Assembly (NCBI GenBank): GCA_947172415.1
Contig: OX359198.1
Location: forward strand, 4,929,401 to 4,993,400
DNA from: Chondrosia reniformis
Taxonomy: Eukaryota > Porifera > Demospongiae > Chondrillida > Chondrillidae
Direction of reading: 5' to 3'
DNA length: 64,000 nucleotides
Below, piece after piece: positions 1-11,274 of this stretch; the first letter of the stretch is position 1, and every line of letters starts with the position of its first letter. The position numbers and the translations under genes are program-made. The notes below the pieces were generated by a model. That model worked only from the letters and a program-made list of their open reading frames with translations. It ran no database searches and was not told the origin of the DNA.

Positions 1-490
1 GAGGAATCGGGAGGACAGCTCCCCTTCCTGGATGTACTAGTCAAGCAGAGAGATCAACAGCTGGAGACCAGTGTCCACCAGAAGGCCACCCACATGAACA
101 GCTACATAAATTACAAGTCAAACCATCACCCAGCCACCAAAATTGGAATCATCACCTGCCTCAAGAGGAGAGCAGAACGTATCTGCAAAGGATCCACAGA
201 CAACCTGAAGAAGGAACTTGACCAGAGTGATCAATGAGATTCCATGTTAGTGTGGACAGACATATACATTGGGGAAACAAGCAAGACTATTCATGATAGC
301 ATGAAGGAACACAAGAGGGCAGTTGCCAGATTGGACAAAAACAACTCCTTGGCTGTACATGTCCAGGCAGACCACCCATGACAAGCCAGAGTCATTTCAC
401 TTGAACAGCACAGATTAATAAGGCAGATAAAGGAGGCTATGCTGCTTAAAAAGTTCCCCTGCATCAACTTGGACCCTGGAATGTAAGGCG
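1..490 (+). pseudogene. Penelope-like element fragment (end of reverse transcriptase plus GIY-YIG domain)
   Basis: Broken reading frames on the plus strand give two PLE hallmarks. Bases 1-230 read as the end of a PLE-type reverse transcriptase, with LPFLDVLVKQ followed by a THMNSYINYKSNHHPA segment, the usual LPFLD...YRKPTHTD-like region. Bases 260-370 read IYIGETSKTIHDSMKEHKRA, the core of the GIY-YIG endonuclease that PLEs carry at their C-terminus. A TGA at about 236 and frame changes interrupt it, so it is a relic. It is truncated by the window start. The family call rests on motifs only. Confidence 0.75.
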
Positions 491-1020
491 ACCACATATG
501 GCATGACATTATTCATTAACACCCTCCCTTTTCTTTTTAGCCCAATCAATTAACTCAATTCAATTTTACCCTAATTTATTAATCGGCACACAAATCATGA
601 CATCACCACTCAATCACCATCACATCCTTTATTTAAACTTGGCTGTACTTGTTTTTTCCTCATTTGCTGAAAAAGACCTCTGGGTTTAAACGTTCATTTC
701 TGTGAAAAATTATGTTGCTAAGTTTCATTATTCCAATACTATAATTATGTAGGTATCACATTAATGGAAACTTATGTACTTGAACTTACGACACAATTTC
801 TTGTGTTCCAGATTTTGATTCACAGTATTTTGAATAGGGAGGGTCCTATAAATTAGAATCAACATACATGAGCTGTTTGTAATGACAAAATTCTACTTAC
901 GGTTAGAAATTATCTATTGTGTACATTCAAGACCTAATAATATTAATTTAAACCATAAGTGCACATTATATAACCTAAATTTGAACCAAATAAGGCTAAT
1001 GTATGGACTAGCATACAAAA
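491..1020. other. AT-rich spacer with no gene recognised
   Basis: This stretch lies between the PLE relic and the stop codon of the receptor gene. It is AT-rich. It probably holds the 3' untranslated part of the minus-strand receptor, but no convincing polyadenylation signal could be picked. Confidence 0.4.
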
Positions 1021-1024
1021 ATTA

Positions 1025-4000
1025 TCAGATGTGCCTACTAACTTCATCACGGTCTTCATGGACAACATCATTAGAGATGTTGTCCAAACGGTTTGTATTA
1101 TCATTACTAGACTGGGCTGCTGGATATTTTCCTTTCTCTTCCAAAATAACGTTTTGGGGATCTTCTGATATAAATTTTTCCCCTTTGATCTAAGCATCAC
1201 AACAGATCAATAATAAAATATAAAAATATGATCTGTAGATACATTAGAAAACCTTTTGTGCAGAGTTTATGTTGGTCTAGTACGAAATAATGGTGTATAA
1301 AGACTTACCATTAATTGTTTCAATGTGGGGCGGTAAGCGTAGAGAAAGGCTAATTTTAAGCTAAGCAAGTTAAATTGCTAATGTCTGCCATCACACTTGT
1401 ACATAGATTAATATCTTACAGAATGTAAAGTAGACTACATAAAGGTATCTTAACTATTAATATTAATCAATTCACTCCCTTTCATACCTCTGATTCAGAA
1501 GCTGTTTTATTCTCTGCACCATCTCCCAAATTATGATTAGAAGCTGATTCATCTTCCTCTTCAGGTTGGTTGTCATCTTGAACTAATACTTCAACTCCCA
1601 ATTGATTCGCAGTGTTTATGTTGGTCTAGTACGAAATAATGGTGTATAAAGACTTACCATTAATTGTTTCAATGTGGGGCGGTAAGCGTAGAGAAAGGCT
1701 AATTTTAAGCTAAGCAAGTTAAATTGCTAATGTCTGCCATCACACTTGTACATAGATTAATATCTTACAGAATGTAAAGTAGACTACATAAAGGTATCTT
1801 AACTATTAATATTAATCAATTCACTCCCTTTCATACCTCTGATTCAGAAGCTGTTTTATTCTCTGCACCATCTCCCAAATTACGATTAGAAGCTGATTCA
1901 TCTTCCTCTTCAGGTTGGTTGTCATCTTGAACTAATACTTCAACTCCCAATTGATTCGCAGTCACTTCTTTCCTTCCATTCTTCCATACTTTAGATGCTG
2001 CTTTTCCAAATAACTGTTTTGCCTTATGTCTTACTCTTGGTACTTTGATACAGACAACAGCTAAGACAACAGCTAAGACAACAGCTAAGACAACAGCTAA
2101 GACAACAGCTAAGACAACTAACACCACTAGTAATGAAATGGATACTCCAAATACCACTTCATTATCTACTGTATCTGCTGGGGGAGTTAACACACAGTAA
2201 TTGAGTAACAACACTTAAAAATGATAGCTCTCTATTAAATACTCATACACACTTACATAATGTTGTTTCATTTTTTCTTGTTTCACTCCTGATATTTATA
2301 TCTTCCTTACAATAAGCTCCAACTCCAACCTCATAAGATGTACCAGGAGTGAGACCTTCAATAGTGTAGGATGTTTCAGTAGTGGTTGTATTCCTCAAAC
2401 TAGATCCATCTCCGCTCTGTTGCCATGTTATCTCATACATGAAGGTACAGTTCTCAAAACACTCATCACTGTGTGACCACATCAGGGAGATACTCATATC
2501 AGAAGGGACAGATGTAAGTGAGGTTGGAGGAAGGGGAGACTCTGAAGGAATATTAGCTGTGATAGTATGGTGTATCAGATGATATTAATTAAGTACATAC
2601 TAACCTCTAACTCTCACAGTCACAGGTTCACTCTCCTCCATACTACCATCAGCATACACAACAGCACAAGAATAGTTAGCCTCTCCTTTGAGGAAGACAC
2701 TCTTTCTTGTAGTCACACTCACAACTGTCTCAGTCTTAGTCTGGGATACAGGTAGATCAATCCTCTCTCCATCCTTATACCACACTATAGGACTGGTCTG
2801 ATTGAAGATGGGTCCACTTGATGTAGCATCAGTTATATTATGATGGTGACAGGTGAGTTGGACTTGTCTCTCATAACATAGTGGACCAGCAGGAGAAAGG
2901 GAAGTGATGGGTTCTCCTACAAATAGTAATATTGAATATAATTTATTTATAGAGTAGTAGTTTTAGTAGTAGAAGTATAGGTACATAATACAAAAGATAT
3001 CGATTTAGTATTCAACAAACACAGAAGTTTGTAAAACAACACATACGTACGTAAATACAAATAAATCCTACCACAAGTGTATGTACTTAAATACACAACA
3101 AGTTAGAAGACTCATTAAATTAAAATTTCATATAATATATGCAGTGTACATACGTACAGACACAGTACTAACCAACAGTAGTAGATTTTATTGATAACGG
3201 ATCACTAGCAACATCTTCATTTCCGACACATTCAGCAGTTATGTTAACTTTATATTTCATATCACTCATCAATCCATCCATCATTACAGTATCACTGGAG
3301 GGGAAGATACGATTCTGTAGCTGTTTCACATCAGGTTCTCCACTGATCAAAGGACACCAGACAACAAGATATTGGAAAGTGTGATTAGAATAGCATTCCT
3401 CATTTTGAGTGTATTCCACTGTATATACAATTTTATCAGATCTAGGTTGTATGGCAGTTACATTTGGAAGTGGAACCTCTACAAGGAGTAATGAGATGTT
3501 AAATCTAAATGGAGTATTCATTAAAATACATACTGTAATAATAATATATGTATCATGCATAAGGTGAAAGAAAATACAAACATACTTATAATGTCATTAT
3601 TATACTGATTTCAATGCAATAACAAGAATTTTGAATTGGTTCTTAGATGTCCGGTTTCACCAATTCCGGTTGTCGCTTCAATTTCAAGGCCATATCTCAT
3701 AGAAAACCGTTTTGTGCAGGCTTTACATCGCATAGTATTAGTAAAGGTGGTTTATAAATCCTTTTCATTGGTTCAATATTCAACACAAAGGAAGAGAAAG
3801 CGAAAGCCAGCCTGAGTGTCCACCATTTTGTTGACAGATATACAGTATTTGCCTCAATTAGAGTGATGATGGTACCCCCTAGGCCAAACCACAATTTTCA
3901 TAGCTCTAAAGGAAGTGCCACTCAGCCAGACAATTTATTTTGGGTGCATTTAACAATTGGAATGGAATGCATATTTTTGCTGTTGAGAAAGAACAAGAAG

Positions 4001-7000
4001 GGCCAGGGTAGAAAGCTGAGCTATCCCCAAGAAAAGAATAAGCTGGTGCAGTGGCTCCTAGAGCTAGGAGATTATGACAAGAAAGGTCTTGCAAAAGAAA
4101 GGCCTTTCCATCATTTAGCCATGCAATGCATCTTTTAAGGCTTCAGATGGGTAGGCTAGAAGATTCATGAGAAAGTATAACCTTGTTCTTTGAGCTGGAA
4201 CCAACTTTCCCAGAAGCTTCCAAAAGATTTGTAACAGAAAAGAGCAGCCTTTTGAAGAGAGCTGCTGGAGATTTGCAGGAAACATGATTTTAGGTTGCAT
4301 TTCCATTCATTTGCAACATGAATGGAAAACCAGCCTATTTTGATATGGTTCCAGGCTAGAAAGGGAAGTAAGACCATCCACATTCACACAACTGGAAAGC
4401 GGGCCCTGAAAAGATCTATGGATGGATGAGGAAGTGATGCTGCTTTGGATCAAAGAAGTGTGGTTACCATACACCAAGGACAGACATTCCTTGCTGGTGC
4501 TTGACAGCTTTAAGGCCCATCTGACAGATCCGGTGAAGGTTGCATTTGCAAATGCCAACACAACCATCTATGTCATACCAGGTGTATGCACATCCATTCT
4601 GCAGCCATTGGCCATATCCCTCAACAAGCCCTTCAAGGCGTGCCTTAGAGAGTCTTGGAGTGACTGCATTCTGCAACAAGTGAAACAGGTTGATGAGGAC
4701 AGTCCTCAGAAACCAAAGAAAACACAGTGACTACGATCCACTGGACACTAGTATGGATGACAGTAGTGATGAAAGCAGTGATGAGTCGGCAGATGATATG
4801 GCTAACAATTCAGTCCCAAGTGAGAGCGAGATGGACTGCCCAGAAGCACCGCCCAGAAGCACCAGACTATTCACCAGTAACAGTAGCAATGTTGACTCAG
4901 ATTGCGAGTTAGACTAAATGTATTGACTGCTTTAGACCTAGACGGACGTGGACTTGTAGAGGTTAATTAAATACATGCATTGAGTCCAAGAGTACTTAGT
5001 GTTCACTCATTGTTCTTCAAATAACCATCATACATTTATTTTTTATTGGGGCGAGCCTGAGCGAGCCCCACACTGATCAGTTAAATGGCAATTTTGTCTG
5101 TATATATACGTATATGTGTCGTACGTCCTAACCAAAATGGCCGCCACTCATGAACAGCTTGAATATTTGCCACGGAAAAACTTCAAAACGGTTGGTTAAG
5201 CACACCAAATAAAGAGTACTTGCCAACCTTACCCATACCCACGTTTTCTGGAGCGCCATCGTGAAGATCAGCACCTACGTATTCTCGTTTCAGCCTTAAT
5301 TTTCCCTCCCACCCCAGCTTGACATCCACAGCATCCTGCTGAGCTTGCTCCCTATCTATCTGCATCTCGCACTCCTCTCCTCTTTCCATGGGCCTTCCCA
5401 CTCCTTTCCATCAGTACCTTCCACACCATGCATGGACCTTTCCCTATTCTCCACCCTCTATATACATGCATCCCCACTCAGCTAGAAGACAATGATGGAG
5501 TGCATATGGGAGATGCAGGAGTTTGGAGTTACTTGGGAGTAAGACATGCATAGGGTGGAGTCTCCCCTCCCTACTGCAAATCTGTTAACATTCATCTCGC
5601 GTCCTTTCCAACTCCTTCACACTCACGCACACACATGCATGTACATGGCTTGTAGCCTCTTCAGCTCCTTTATAGCTCAATCCTGGGTTACTTCACGCTT
5701 CTGCTACCTACCACCTTTGTTAATTTTGCAAGCGCGTGTCTACCAATGCTAGCAAACAATCGCCTATAACTCGCTCAGCCTCGCCTCCACAATAATTACC
5801 ATCTGCCTAGTCTATAAACACATGTGAATAATAGTGTGTCTAGCATATGGCCTACCAATTACCTTTTCACACCTAAGTACGTATATACAGACTGATAGAC
5901 TGAAGATGATGTATAGTTCTATATGGAGAGGTGAATTTCCATACAGACTCCATTGTATCTATCAATCTATAGGGGTCTCAGCCAAAAACCACAGCAGATT
6001 TGACTTGCTTTAGGAGGGAGCTAGGAATATCGATGATTGGTTGTGTCACGAAGAACCGGTTCAGGGCCAAAAGGGCTCTGGACAGACCATTTACAGGGCT
6101 GCAGTACCCACTCCGGACCGGTTTTTCTATCTAAAGCATAAATTCCAAAAATCTAAGCTAGGTATTTTTTAAACAGATTTTCAGAGACTGGGGGGTAGGA
6201 GGTATGGTACGTGCAGAAAATCAGTTTCCATTCGAAGTTAAAGTGAAGTTCGACTGTAGTTTGATGGTAGTTTAGCAGAAGTTCCATCAAAGTGACAACA
6301 ACGATTAACAACGGGTGTGAAACTTTCGAATTAACTGGTAGACTGGAATTTGTAAGGAAGCAGGATTCACCATTTATCACTTCGAATTCCTAAGCAAGTG
6401 ACTATTTAGTCTCACAAAGACAATCTCCCTATGTCCATTTACATTTTGTGTGAACACTCTTGTATGTGTTAATTTTAGTGTATATATAACTTTGATGATT
6501 ACAGTAACTATGGTTTTGGACCTTTCATTAGTTATACAAAGTAAGCATGATTTCAAACAAAAATAACAACTTTCCTTACAACTGAGATGTATAGTCCCCA
6601 CAGCCACACATCCTGACCACGTCCCATAATCAACTGGGTTAGAGACCATTAATTAAACCCAGTTGATTATGTGAATTCAAGCAACAAACCATTAGTATTC
6701 CTAGCTCCCTCTCAAGGCAGATCAAATCTGCTATGGTCATTAGCCATGACCCCTTTAAGACTGGAACATTTGGCATACTAAGGTATGAAAAAGGCAATTG
6801 GTAGGCCATGTCTTGTACCTTATATGATCTGTTTAAACTAAACAGGGGAGCTGACGGTAGGTTGCATGCATTCATATAATCAACAGGGTTAGAGACCATT
6901 TTGTAACTTGTACACAAGGACATAAAAGGCCAAGGCCTTTATATACGTATATCATATGATGTCCCTTGTGTGCAAGTTACAAAATGGTCTCTAACCCTGC

Positions 7001-8321
7001 TGATTATGCGAATGCATGCAACCAACCGTCGGTATTCTTAGCTCCCTCAAAAGGCAAATCAAATCTGCTGTGGTTATTAGCTGAGACCCCTTTAAGACTG
7101 GAACCTTTGTTGATATATGGCATGCAGATGCATCATCTCCAGTCTATACTAAGGTGTGAAAAGGTAATTGGTAGGCCATGTGTTCTACCTTACAATTGGA
7201 TGATCTGTATCAACTACTACTATCTATACAGTAGTTGAGGATTTCAAAGTCTGCAACTATACGTACTATTTAAAATTTAAAACAGTGTGACTAGAGTCTT
7301 GTACTGTTTAAAATACTAATTATCCTATGGGTCACTTGGATTTGTAACTTGTACTGTGTAGTACTTGATTGTAATATATCTGTAACATGAAGCCATACAT
7401 AAATTACATTATGAAAACAATATAGGGGCTGCCTAAAACGTTCATCTTTCATTACTCCATGCTATTTCACTTATCTGGACTAATTCACTTATCTGAACAG
7501 ACTTGAGTGAAAGGTGTTCAGATAACTGAGGTAGTACTGTATAGCATAATTTAATATTACGCATATATTTATAGAACTACGGTACTTGATTATGATTATC
7601 CTTGGAGTTGCACTTGCATCTCTTTAAATTTGTAACTTGCATTGTGTAGTAATTAGGTTTTAGTATGGCTTCCTGTTACGTAACCTTGTACCTATACAAG
7701 TTACCTGTGTTCTTGATTTATCATATCATATATGTACTCTGACTAAAATAATGTTGTAGCTAAATGTTTCATTAATAATTGTTAACTAAGATGTTACTGT
7801 GTTACACTAACCAATGGCATTAACCACTACTTCATTGCTGTACTCTCTAACTGATGTATCAAGATGGTGAGTGTAACATCTGTAGATCCAGACCTTATGG
7901 TTAAACTCGTCTTTAGTTATATCAATATCCAGTGCAGTGTAGGTTGGCTCAACCTCAAACAGCCTGTGGTCATCTTTGGCTCCTCCAATATTAGTCAGTC
8001 TTGTTCCATTTCTCTCCCAAAGAATCACAAGTGTTCCATCATTAAAAGGATGAGTACATGTCAATCTTGATATCTGACCAAGGCAGTGCTGGTCATTATT
8101 TGAATTGAGAGTTACAGCAGCATCACCTACATATATATATATATATTGGGAGTCTTGGAATTTGGCACTGCTACAAGTGATATACACATACAAATAGTAC
8201 AGTTGTAGGAACACTTTTAGTTTGCATGACACATATAGTGAATGCAAAGGAACAAGCTTAAAGATTGAGGTACATACTCACCTAATGTGATACACATCAG
8301 ACTAAGCAGCACAAACTTCAT
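1025..8321 (-). CDS. Ig/fibronectin type III transmembrane receptor, seven exons
   Basis: Inferred cell-surface receptor; the ligand is unknown. Exons on the minus strand: 8321-8282 (ATG and signal peptide MKFVLLSLMCI), 8126-7812 (Ig, Cys-Trp-Cys pattern), 3478-3173 (FN3), 2916-2605 (Ig, with IVWYKDGER and YSCAVVY), 2556-2257 (FN3), 2177-1837 (transmembrane helix and basic RVRHKAK stop-transfer), 1189-1025 (acidic tail ending EVSRHI, then TGA). All extracellular exons are phase 1-1, as expected for shuffled Ig and FN3 modules. The last junction is phase 0. The sum is 1779 nt, about 592 aa. If the last donor (GAG/GTATGA, 1837/1836) is not used, the protein stops at 1831 with SESEV, a class I PDZ-binding-type end. 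The 4.3 kb intron 7811-3479 is full of transposons, so a missed exon there is possible. Domain calls are by eye; exon boundaries agree in phase throughout. Confidence 0.75.
1266..1963. repeat. 349-bp direct tandem duplication over the receptor tail exon
   Basis: Bases 1266-1614 and 1615-1963 are two copies of one 349-bp unit. One substitution was seen (attatgatt at 1531 against attacgatt at 1880). The unit holds the distal half of the receptor's transmembrane/tail exon with its splice donor plus the following intron sequence. Copy 1266-1614 therefore lies inside the last intron as a partial exon copy without an obvious acceptor. The near identity implies a recent event or an assembly artefact. 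Confidence 0.9.
2053..2120. repeat. 12-bp minisatellite coding the transmembrane helix
   Basis: Five consecutive copies of gacaacagctaa plus a partial sixth. On the minus strand they encode repeated LAVV in frame. This gives most of the hydrophobic membrane segment of the receptor. The unit is a multiple of 3, so copy changes lengthen or shorten the helix by four residues without a frameshift. Confidence 0.9.
3690..4970 (+). pseudogene. pogo/Tigger-type transposase relic
   Basis: Fragments in several frames match the order of a pogo-group DDE transposase. At 3980-4130 a CENP-B-like helix-turn-helix reads GRKLSYPQEKNKLVQWLLEL. At 4422-4700 the DDE catalytic part has WMDEEVMLLWIKEVW, then LLVLDSFKAHLTDPVK, then CTSILQPLAISLNKPFK. 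An acidic Ser/Asp-rich tail runs to about 4917. The second block normally has Asp after QPL; here it is Ala. Stops and frame changes around 4140-4400 show that it is dead. It sits in the large intron of the receptor gene, on the opposite strand. Terminal repeats were not located. Confidence 0.75.
5045..5795. mobile_element. MITE-like element with GAGCCTGAGCGAG-type inverted ends
   Basis: The left end, ttggggcgagcctgagcgag at 5046-5065, resembles the reverse complement of the right end, which reads aggcgaggctgagcgag on the minus strand near 5765-5795. The interior has no convincing gene; the short frames at 5183-5401 and 5546-5752 have no recognisable domain. The ends are imperfect and the target-site duplication is unclear. 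Confidence 0.4.
6623..7193. mobile_element. Two adjacent MITEs sharing ends and interior
   Basis: The left unit (about 6657-6890) starts aacccagttgattatgtgaa and ends with the inverse, ttcatataatcaacagggtt. The right unit begins aaccctgctgattatgcgaa at about 6991. Both interiors carry the same roughly 130-bp block, which starts near tagctccct and ends near aattggtaggccatgt (6697-6812 and 7040-7180). The two units meet head to head through inverted copies of ggtctctaaccc. A further end copy lies at 6623-6650, and a shorter relative of the block lies near 5997-6040 in reverse. No coding function is apparent. Confidence 0.6.
7245..7805. other. Intron sequence of the receptor gene without a further feature
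   Basis: AT-rich sequence between the MITE pair and the first Ig exon. The motif tttgtaacttg recurs (near 7340 and 7628), suggesting old repeat debris. No coding signal is seen on either strand. Confidence 0.5.
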
Positions 8322-8429
8322 TTCAGCTCTACAAATTACACAGAAACCATTATATACAACCACAACCATAGAACCCCAAAGCCTCCAATTCCAAAGCCAA
8401 TAAACTAAAACGGTATAAATTACGAAAAT

Positions 8430-8660
8430 ATTAAATTGCCTTCATGTAGGCAATTTAATTCATACTTTATGTTTTACTCTTCCTGGTGAGGGTCACATGA
8501 CAGGAAGCAGAAATGGTGGAAAAATTATCTATAAAAAGATAACCCAGCAGTCGCTGAAGAAACCCAAAGGACTGAATCCTAAAAGACCAACTGCTTCTCT
8601 ACTTAAAAGGGTAAAACATGAACCATCTCAAAGATAGGTTTGGCACAGTTAGAAGAAATC
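8430..8660. repeat. PLE-end-like repeat
   Basis: The stretch gagggtcacatgacaggaag near 8490-8510 also occurs in the PLE-end repeats near 19745, 23228 and 46320. It is followed by a shared layout of a cagtcgctgaagaaaccc-like core and a closing arm (ccatctcaaagatagg near 8621). A short perfect hairpin (aaattgcc...ggcaattt) lies at 8433-8456. It lies immediately upstream of the receptor's first exon, so it may contribute to its 5' region. Confidence 0.5.
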
Positions 8661-9560
8661 CCTATCACCTATCTAAGTATAGAGTGGCTGCATGTGATAT
8701 CACAACTTGGCCTAATTAACTTCTGCATGGCAAAAATGAATGGCGGCGAACAGTAATTCCAGCTACAGCGACTATTTCTCTCCCTTAATACGGAGAGCAT
8801 GAAGCGATATCACCAGAAAAAGTCCCTCATTGATGGAAAGGATTCCTATATCCTGATGAGAAGCATTTTTTCACAGAATAATAGTGATTTGCTGAATTTT
8901 TAGTAAGTGCATTGATCGCCAACTGGTTACAGTATATTTTTTTGTCCAATTGTTATTTCGACGGAGAGATGGCTCGTAAACCTTTTAAAAAGAACGAAAT
9001 ATCAAAACAAACCTTCCTCTGTCATCTCAAAACGGTTGAATCTGAATCTTCTCCTGGTAGTAACCCTTGAGTATATCTATCATTAGAGCAACTAAAAGTT
9101 GGCGACTGTGCTTGCTTCAAAGTTTACGAGCTACTGTCCGGAAATACATGACTTTCGTCCGAAAATATATTTTTTCGGTCACTTTGAACTTTGGTCGATA
9201 ACTTCTAGTCAGGACGCTATTTCTGGGCCAAACTTGGTACACCATCTAGGGTCAGTCTACTTATTATGTGAGCAGAAAAGGAAGAAGATTGAATGCTTTG
9301 CTACTGAGAACAGGCGTCCGAAATTACATGGTGTCTGAATATAGAAGCCACGCCCTACGTACGCACAAGTACCGCTGTTCACTGTTCTAAATAATGCACA
9401 CTTTTAGCTACGCATAATTTATGCGCATACGCATGCAGGGTACACGACCGCCACTGCATGACTCAACAATCTCGAACAATCTCAACAATAATATTAATCT
9501 GTTAGACAGTTTTCCTCCTGGTTGCCCCCCCTTGCAAAAAAAGTTATGTACGGCCCTGAT
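8661..9560. other. Repeat-derived intergenic sequence
   Basis: No gene recognised. The frame at 9099-9338 has no known domain. The motif actgtccggaaatacatgac near 9134-9153 resembles sequence near 35190-35220 (gtcgaaagtcatgcattttcgg), pointing to a dispersed repeat. Confidence 0.4.
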
Positions 9561-9566
9561 ATCACT

Positions 9567-10083
9567 TATACCATGGCGCTTCGGTGTATATGGGTTTATA
9601 TACGTACTCGTGACTCGTACGTATAAAACCCATATACACCTTAGTCTCGCCAGCCAGACCCTCCCTACCCCACGGAAGGGTCTGGTGCACTTGCGTACCA
9701 CTAGTTGTGTCCACGCCAAGATCTTGGCGTGACCAATCAGATTCGTCGATCATCTAATGATATGCAAAATGGCAGCTAGCGGCTTGGAAGCAATTGTGAC
9801 AAAAGTTGCAGATTCGCTTGGGTACCGTCTGAAGGCAGAGCAGAAGGAAGCCATACTTTCGTTTATTGAGGGGAAAGACGTATTCGTCTCTCTGCTCCAT
9901 TCCGATCACGACCGCGCTCGCACTGAGAAAACATTGCGCAAGAGTTCGACCGCAACTATGCACACATTACGCAATAATTACATTCCTCTGCCACAACTGA
10001 CGTTACGCAAGTGCACCAGACCCTTCCGTGGGGTAGGGAGGGTCTGGCTGGCGAGACTATATACACCTCAGCGCCGTGGTATA
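9567..10083. mobile_element. TIR element (about 517 bp) carrying a RecQ-like fragment
   Basis: The left end tataccatggcgcttcggtg (9567) matches the inverse of the right end (cagcgccgtggtata, finishing about 10083). A second pair of inner inverted repeats, 9643-9698 and 10004-10059, is almost identical over 56 bp and includes agtctcgccagccagaccct. The left end contains an extra palindrome around tacgtactcgtgactcgtac. The payload between the arms is the fragment at 9757-9910. It has no transposase, so it is non-autonomous. Confidence 0.75.
9757..9910 (+). pseudogene. RecQ-like helicase N-terminal fragment
   Basis: The frame reads MAASGLEAIVTKVADSLGYR, then LKAEQKEAILSFIEGKDVFVSL. This matches the region just before motif I of RecQ-like helicases (LKPEQ...AI..F..G.DVFVSLPTGYGKS). 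The P-loop itself is missing: the sequence turns into an unrelated tail after VSL. The piece is the first exon or a processed fragment held between the arms of the TIR element. The family call is from the short motif only. Confidence 0.5.
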
Positions 10084-10880
10084 ACTAATACATATATCCG
10101 TTACGTGAAGCCATACATAAATCGCGTTATGAAAACAATATAGGGGCTGTGGGAGCCCCTAAAAACTAGATTACAGGAATATACACAGCACTAGAACTAT
10201 GAATGGCTACAAACGGTTTCCCACCACATACATCTCAAACCTCATGTACTGACGTCCAGCTTTTTTCTTTAAAACCTTTGCTACAGGAAGGAACCACTGA
10301 AAACGTCTGGTTTTATGCAGGATATGCGAGGAAGGAGATAAGCGACCACCGACACTTGGAATCGAAGTGGAGTTGATTGATGTCATTGTTGCAAATGGAT
10401 GCTTTTTCCGACCGCTATATTGCACTATCTACCTCATTAATGACGTCACAGGAAGTCGTAAAGTTAGACCTTTTATTTTAAACCATTTTGTTTCGCAGTC
10501 TTCGATTGAATATGACGTCATTAAAATGGCGAATTTTTATTGAAGCCTTGACTCCATAATAACGTTATCGTTCTCGCTTCTACAAAATAGAAGAAAATGG
10601 GAGGTTTCAAAGTTCGTTCATTTGTCAGCGGAACACAGTCGCTTGCCTGCAAGGCCAGTTTATAGCATGGTTGTTCTATATTTAACTCTACACAGTCTTG
10701 TTTTGGCGATTTTCAGCCTATTTCAGAATTTCGATCCTATACTAATGTATAAGGAAAACGAAACAACCAGTACCATCCCTACATAGAGAGTCTGATAAAA
10801 CAAATATTACATACAATACAAACATGTTTCTTAATAATAGTCTGTGCAGTACCAAGGTTTGGAACATCTTGCTCAAGCCT
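10084..10880. other. Spacer with no gene recognised
   Basis: No convincing coding region. Short frames on both strands (10207-10425 and 10742-10969) lack recognisable domains. Several tgacgtca-type motifs occur (near 10381, 10442 and 10513). Confidence 0.4.
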
Positions 10881-11274
10881 GTAGGTAGACAATTAGCAGG
10901 GGGGGTTCTTTTTTGGAGCAGTGGACTATTTTTGTTCTCCGTCTGGGAAATATATAGCAGCTGCAGCATCAGGTCGACTAATGTTGACTCAGGCAGACTC
11001 GTAAGCTAGTTAGCTACAACTATTGATCCACTGTACAGTAATTACATTGGCCCAACTGTGAACATGTTCCTTGCTGTTGAACTAGAATTATTTTAATACC
11101 CTAGCTATATACCTTAATTATATACCTAAATATTAATATACAGTACATAATGATGTGACGATAGTGTTGGTACAACAAAATAATGGAGGCAACAAATAAA
11201 AATGAAACAATTGGCTCTACAACATAAATTTAGTCAGGAATAAAAGAGTTAAGAGTTAAAAGTTGAACTAAAAG

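Noticed and set aside
882..1193. 103-codon plus-strand frame
   Set aside because: Shadow of the receptor's terminal exon, which joins in phase on the minus strand.
943..1200. 85-codon minus-strand frame as the receptor tail
   Set aside because: It is in a different frame from the upstream exon. The phase-0 splice from 1837 to 1189 gives the acidic tail instead.
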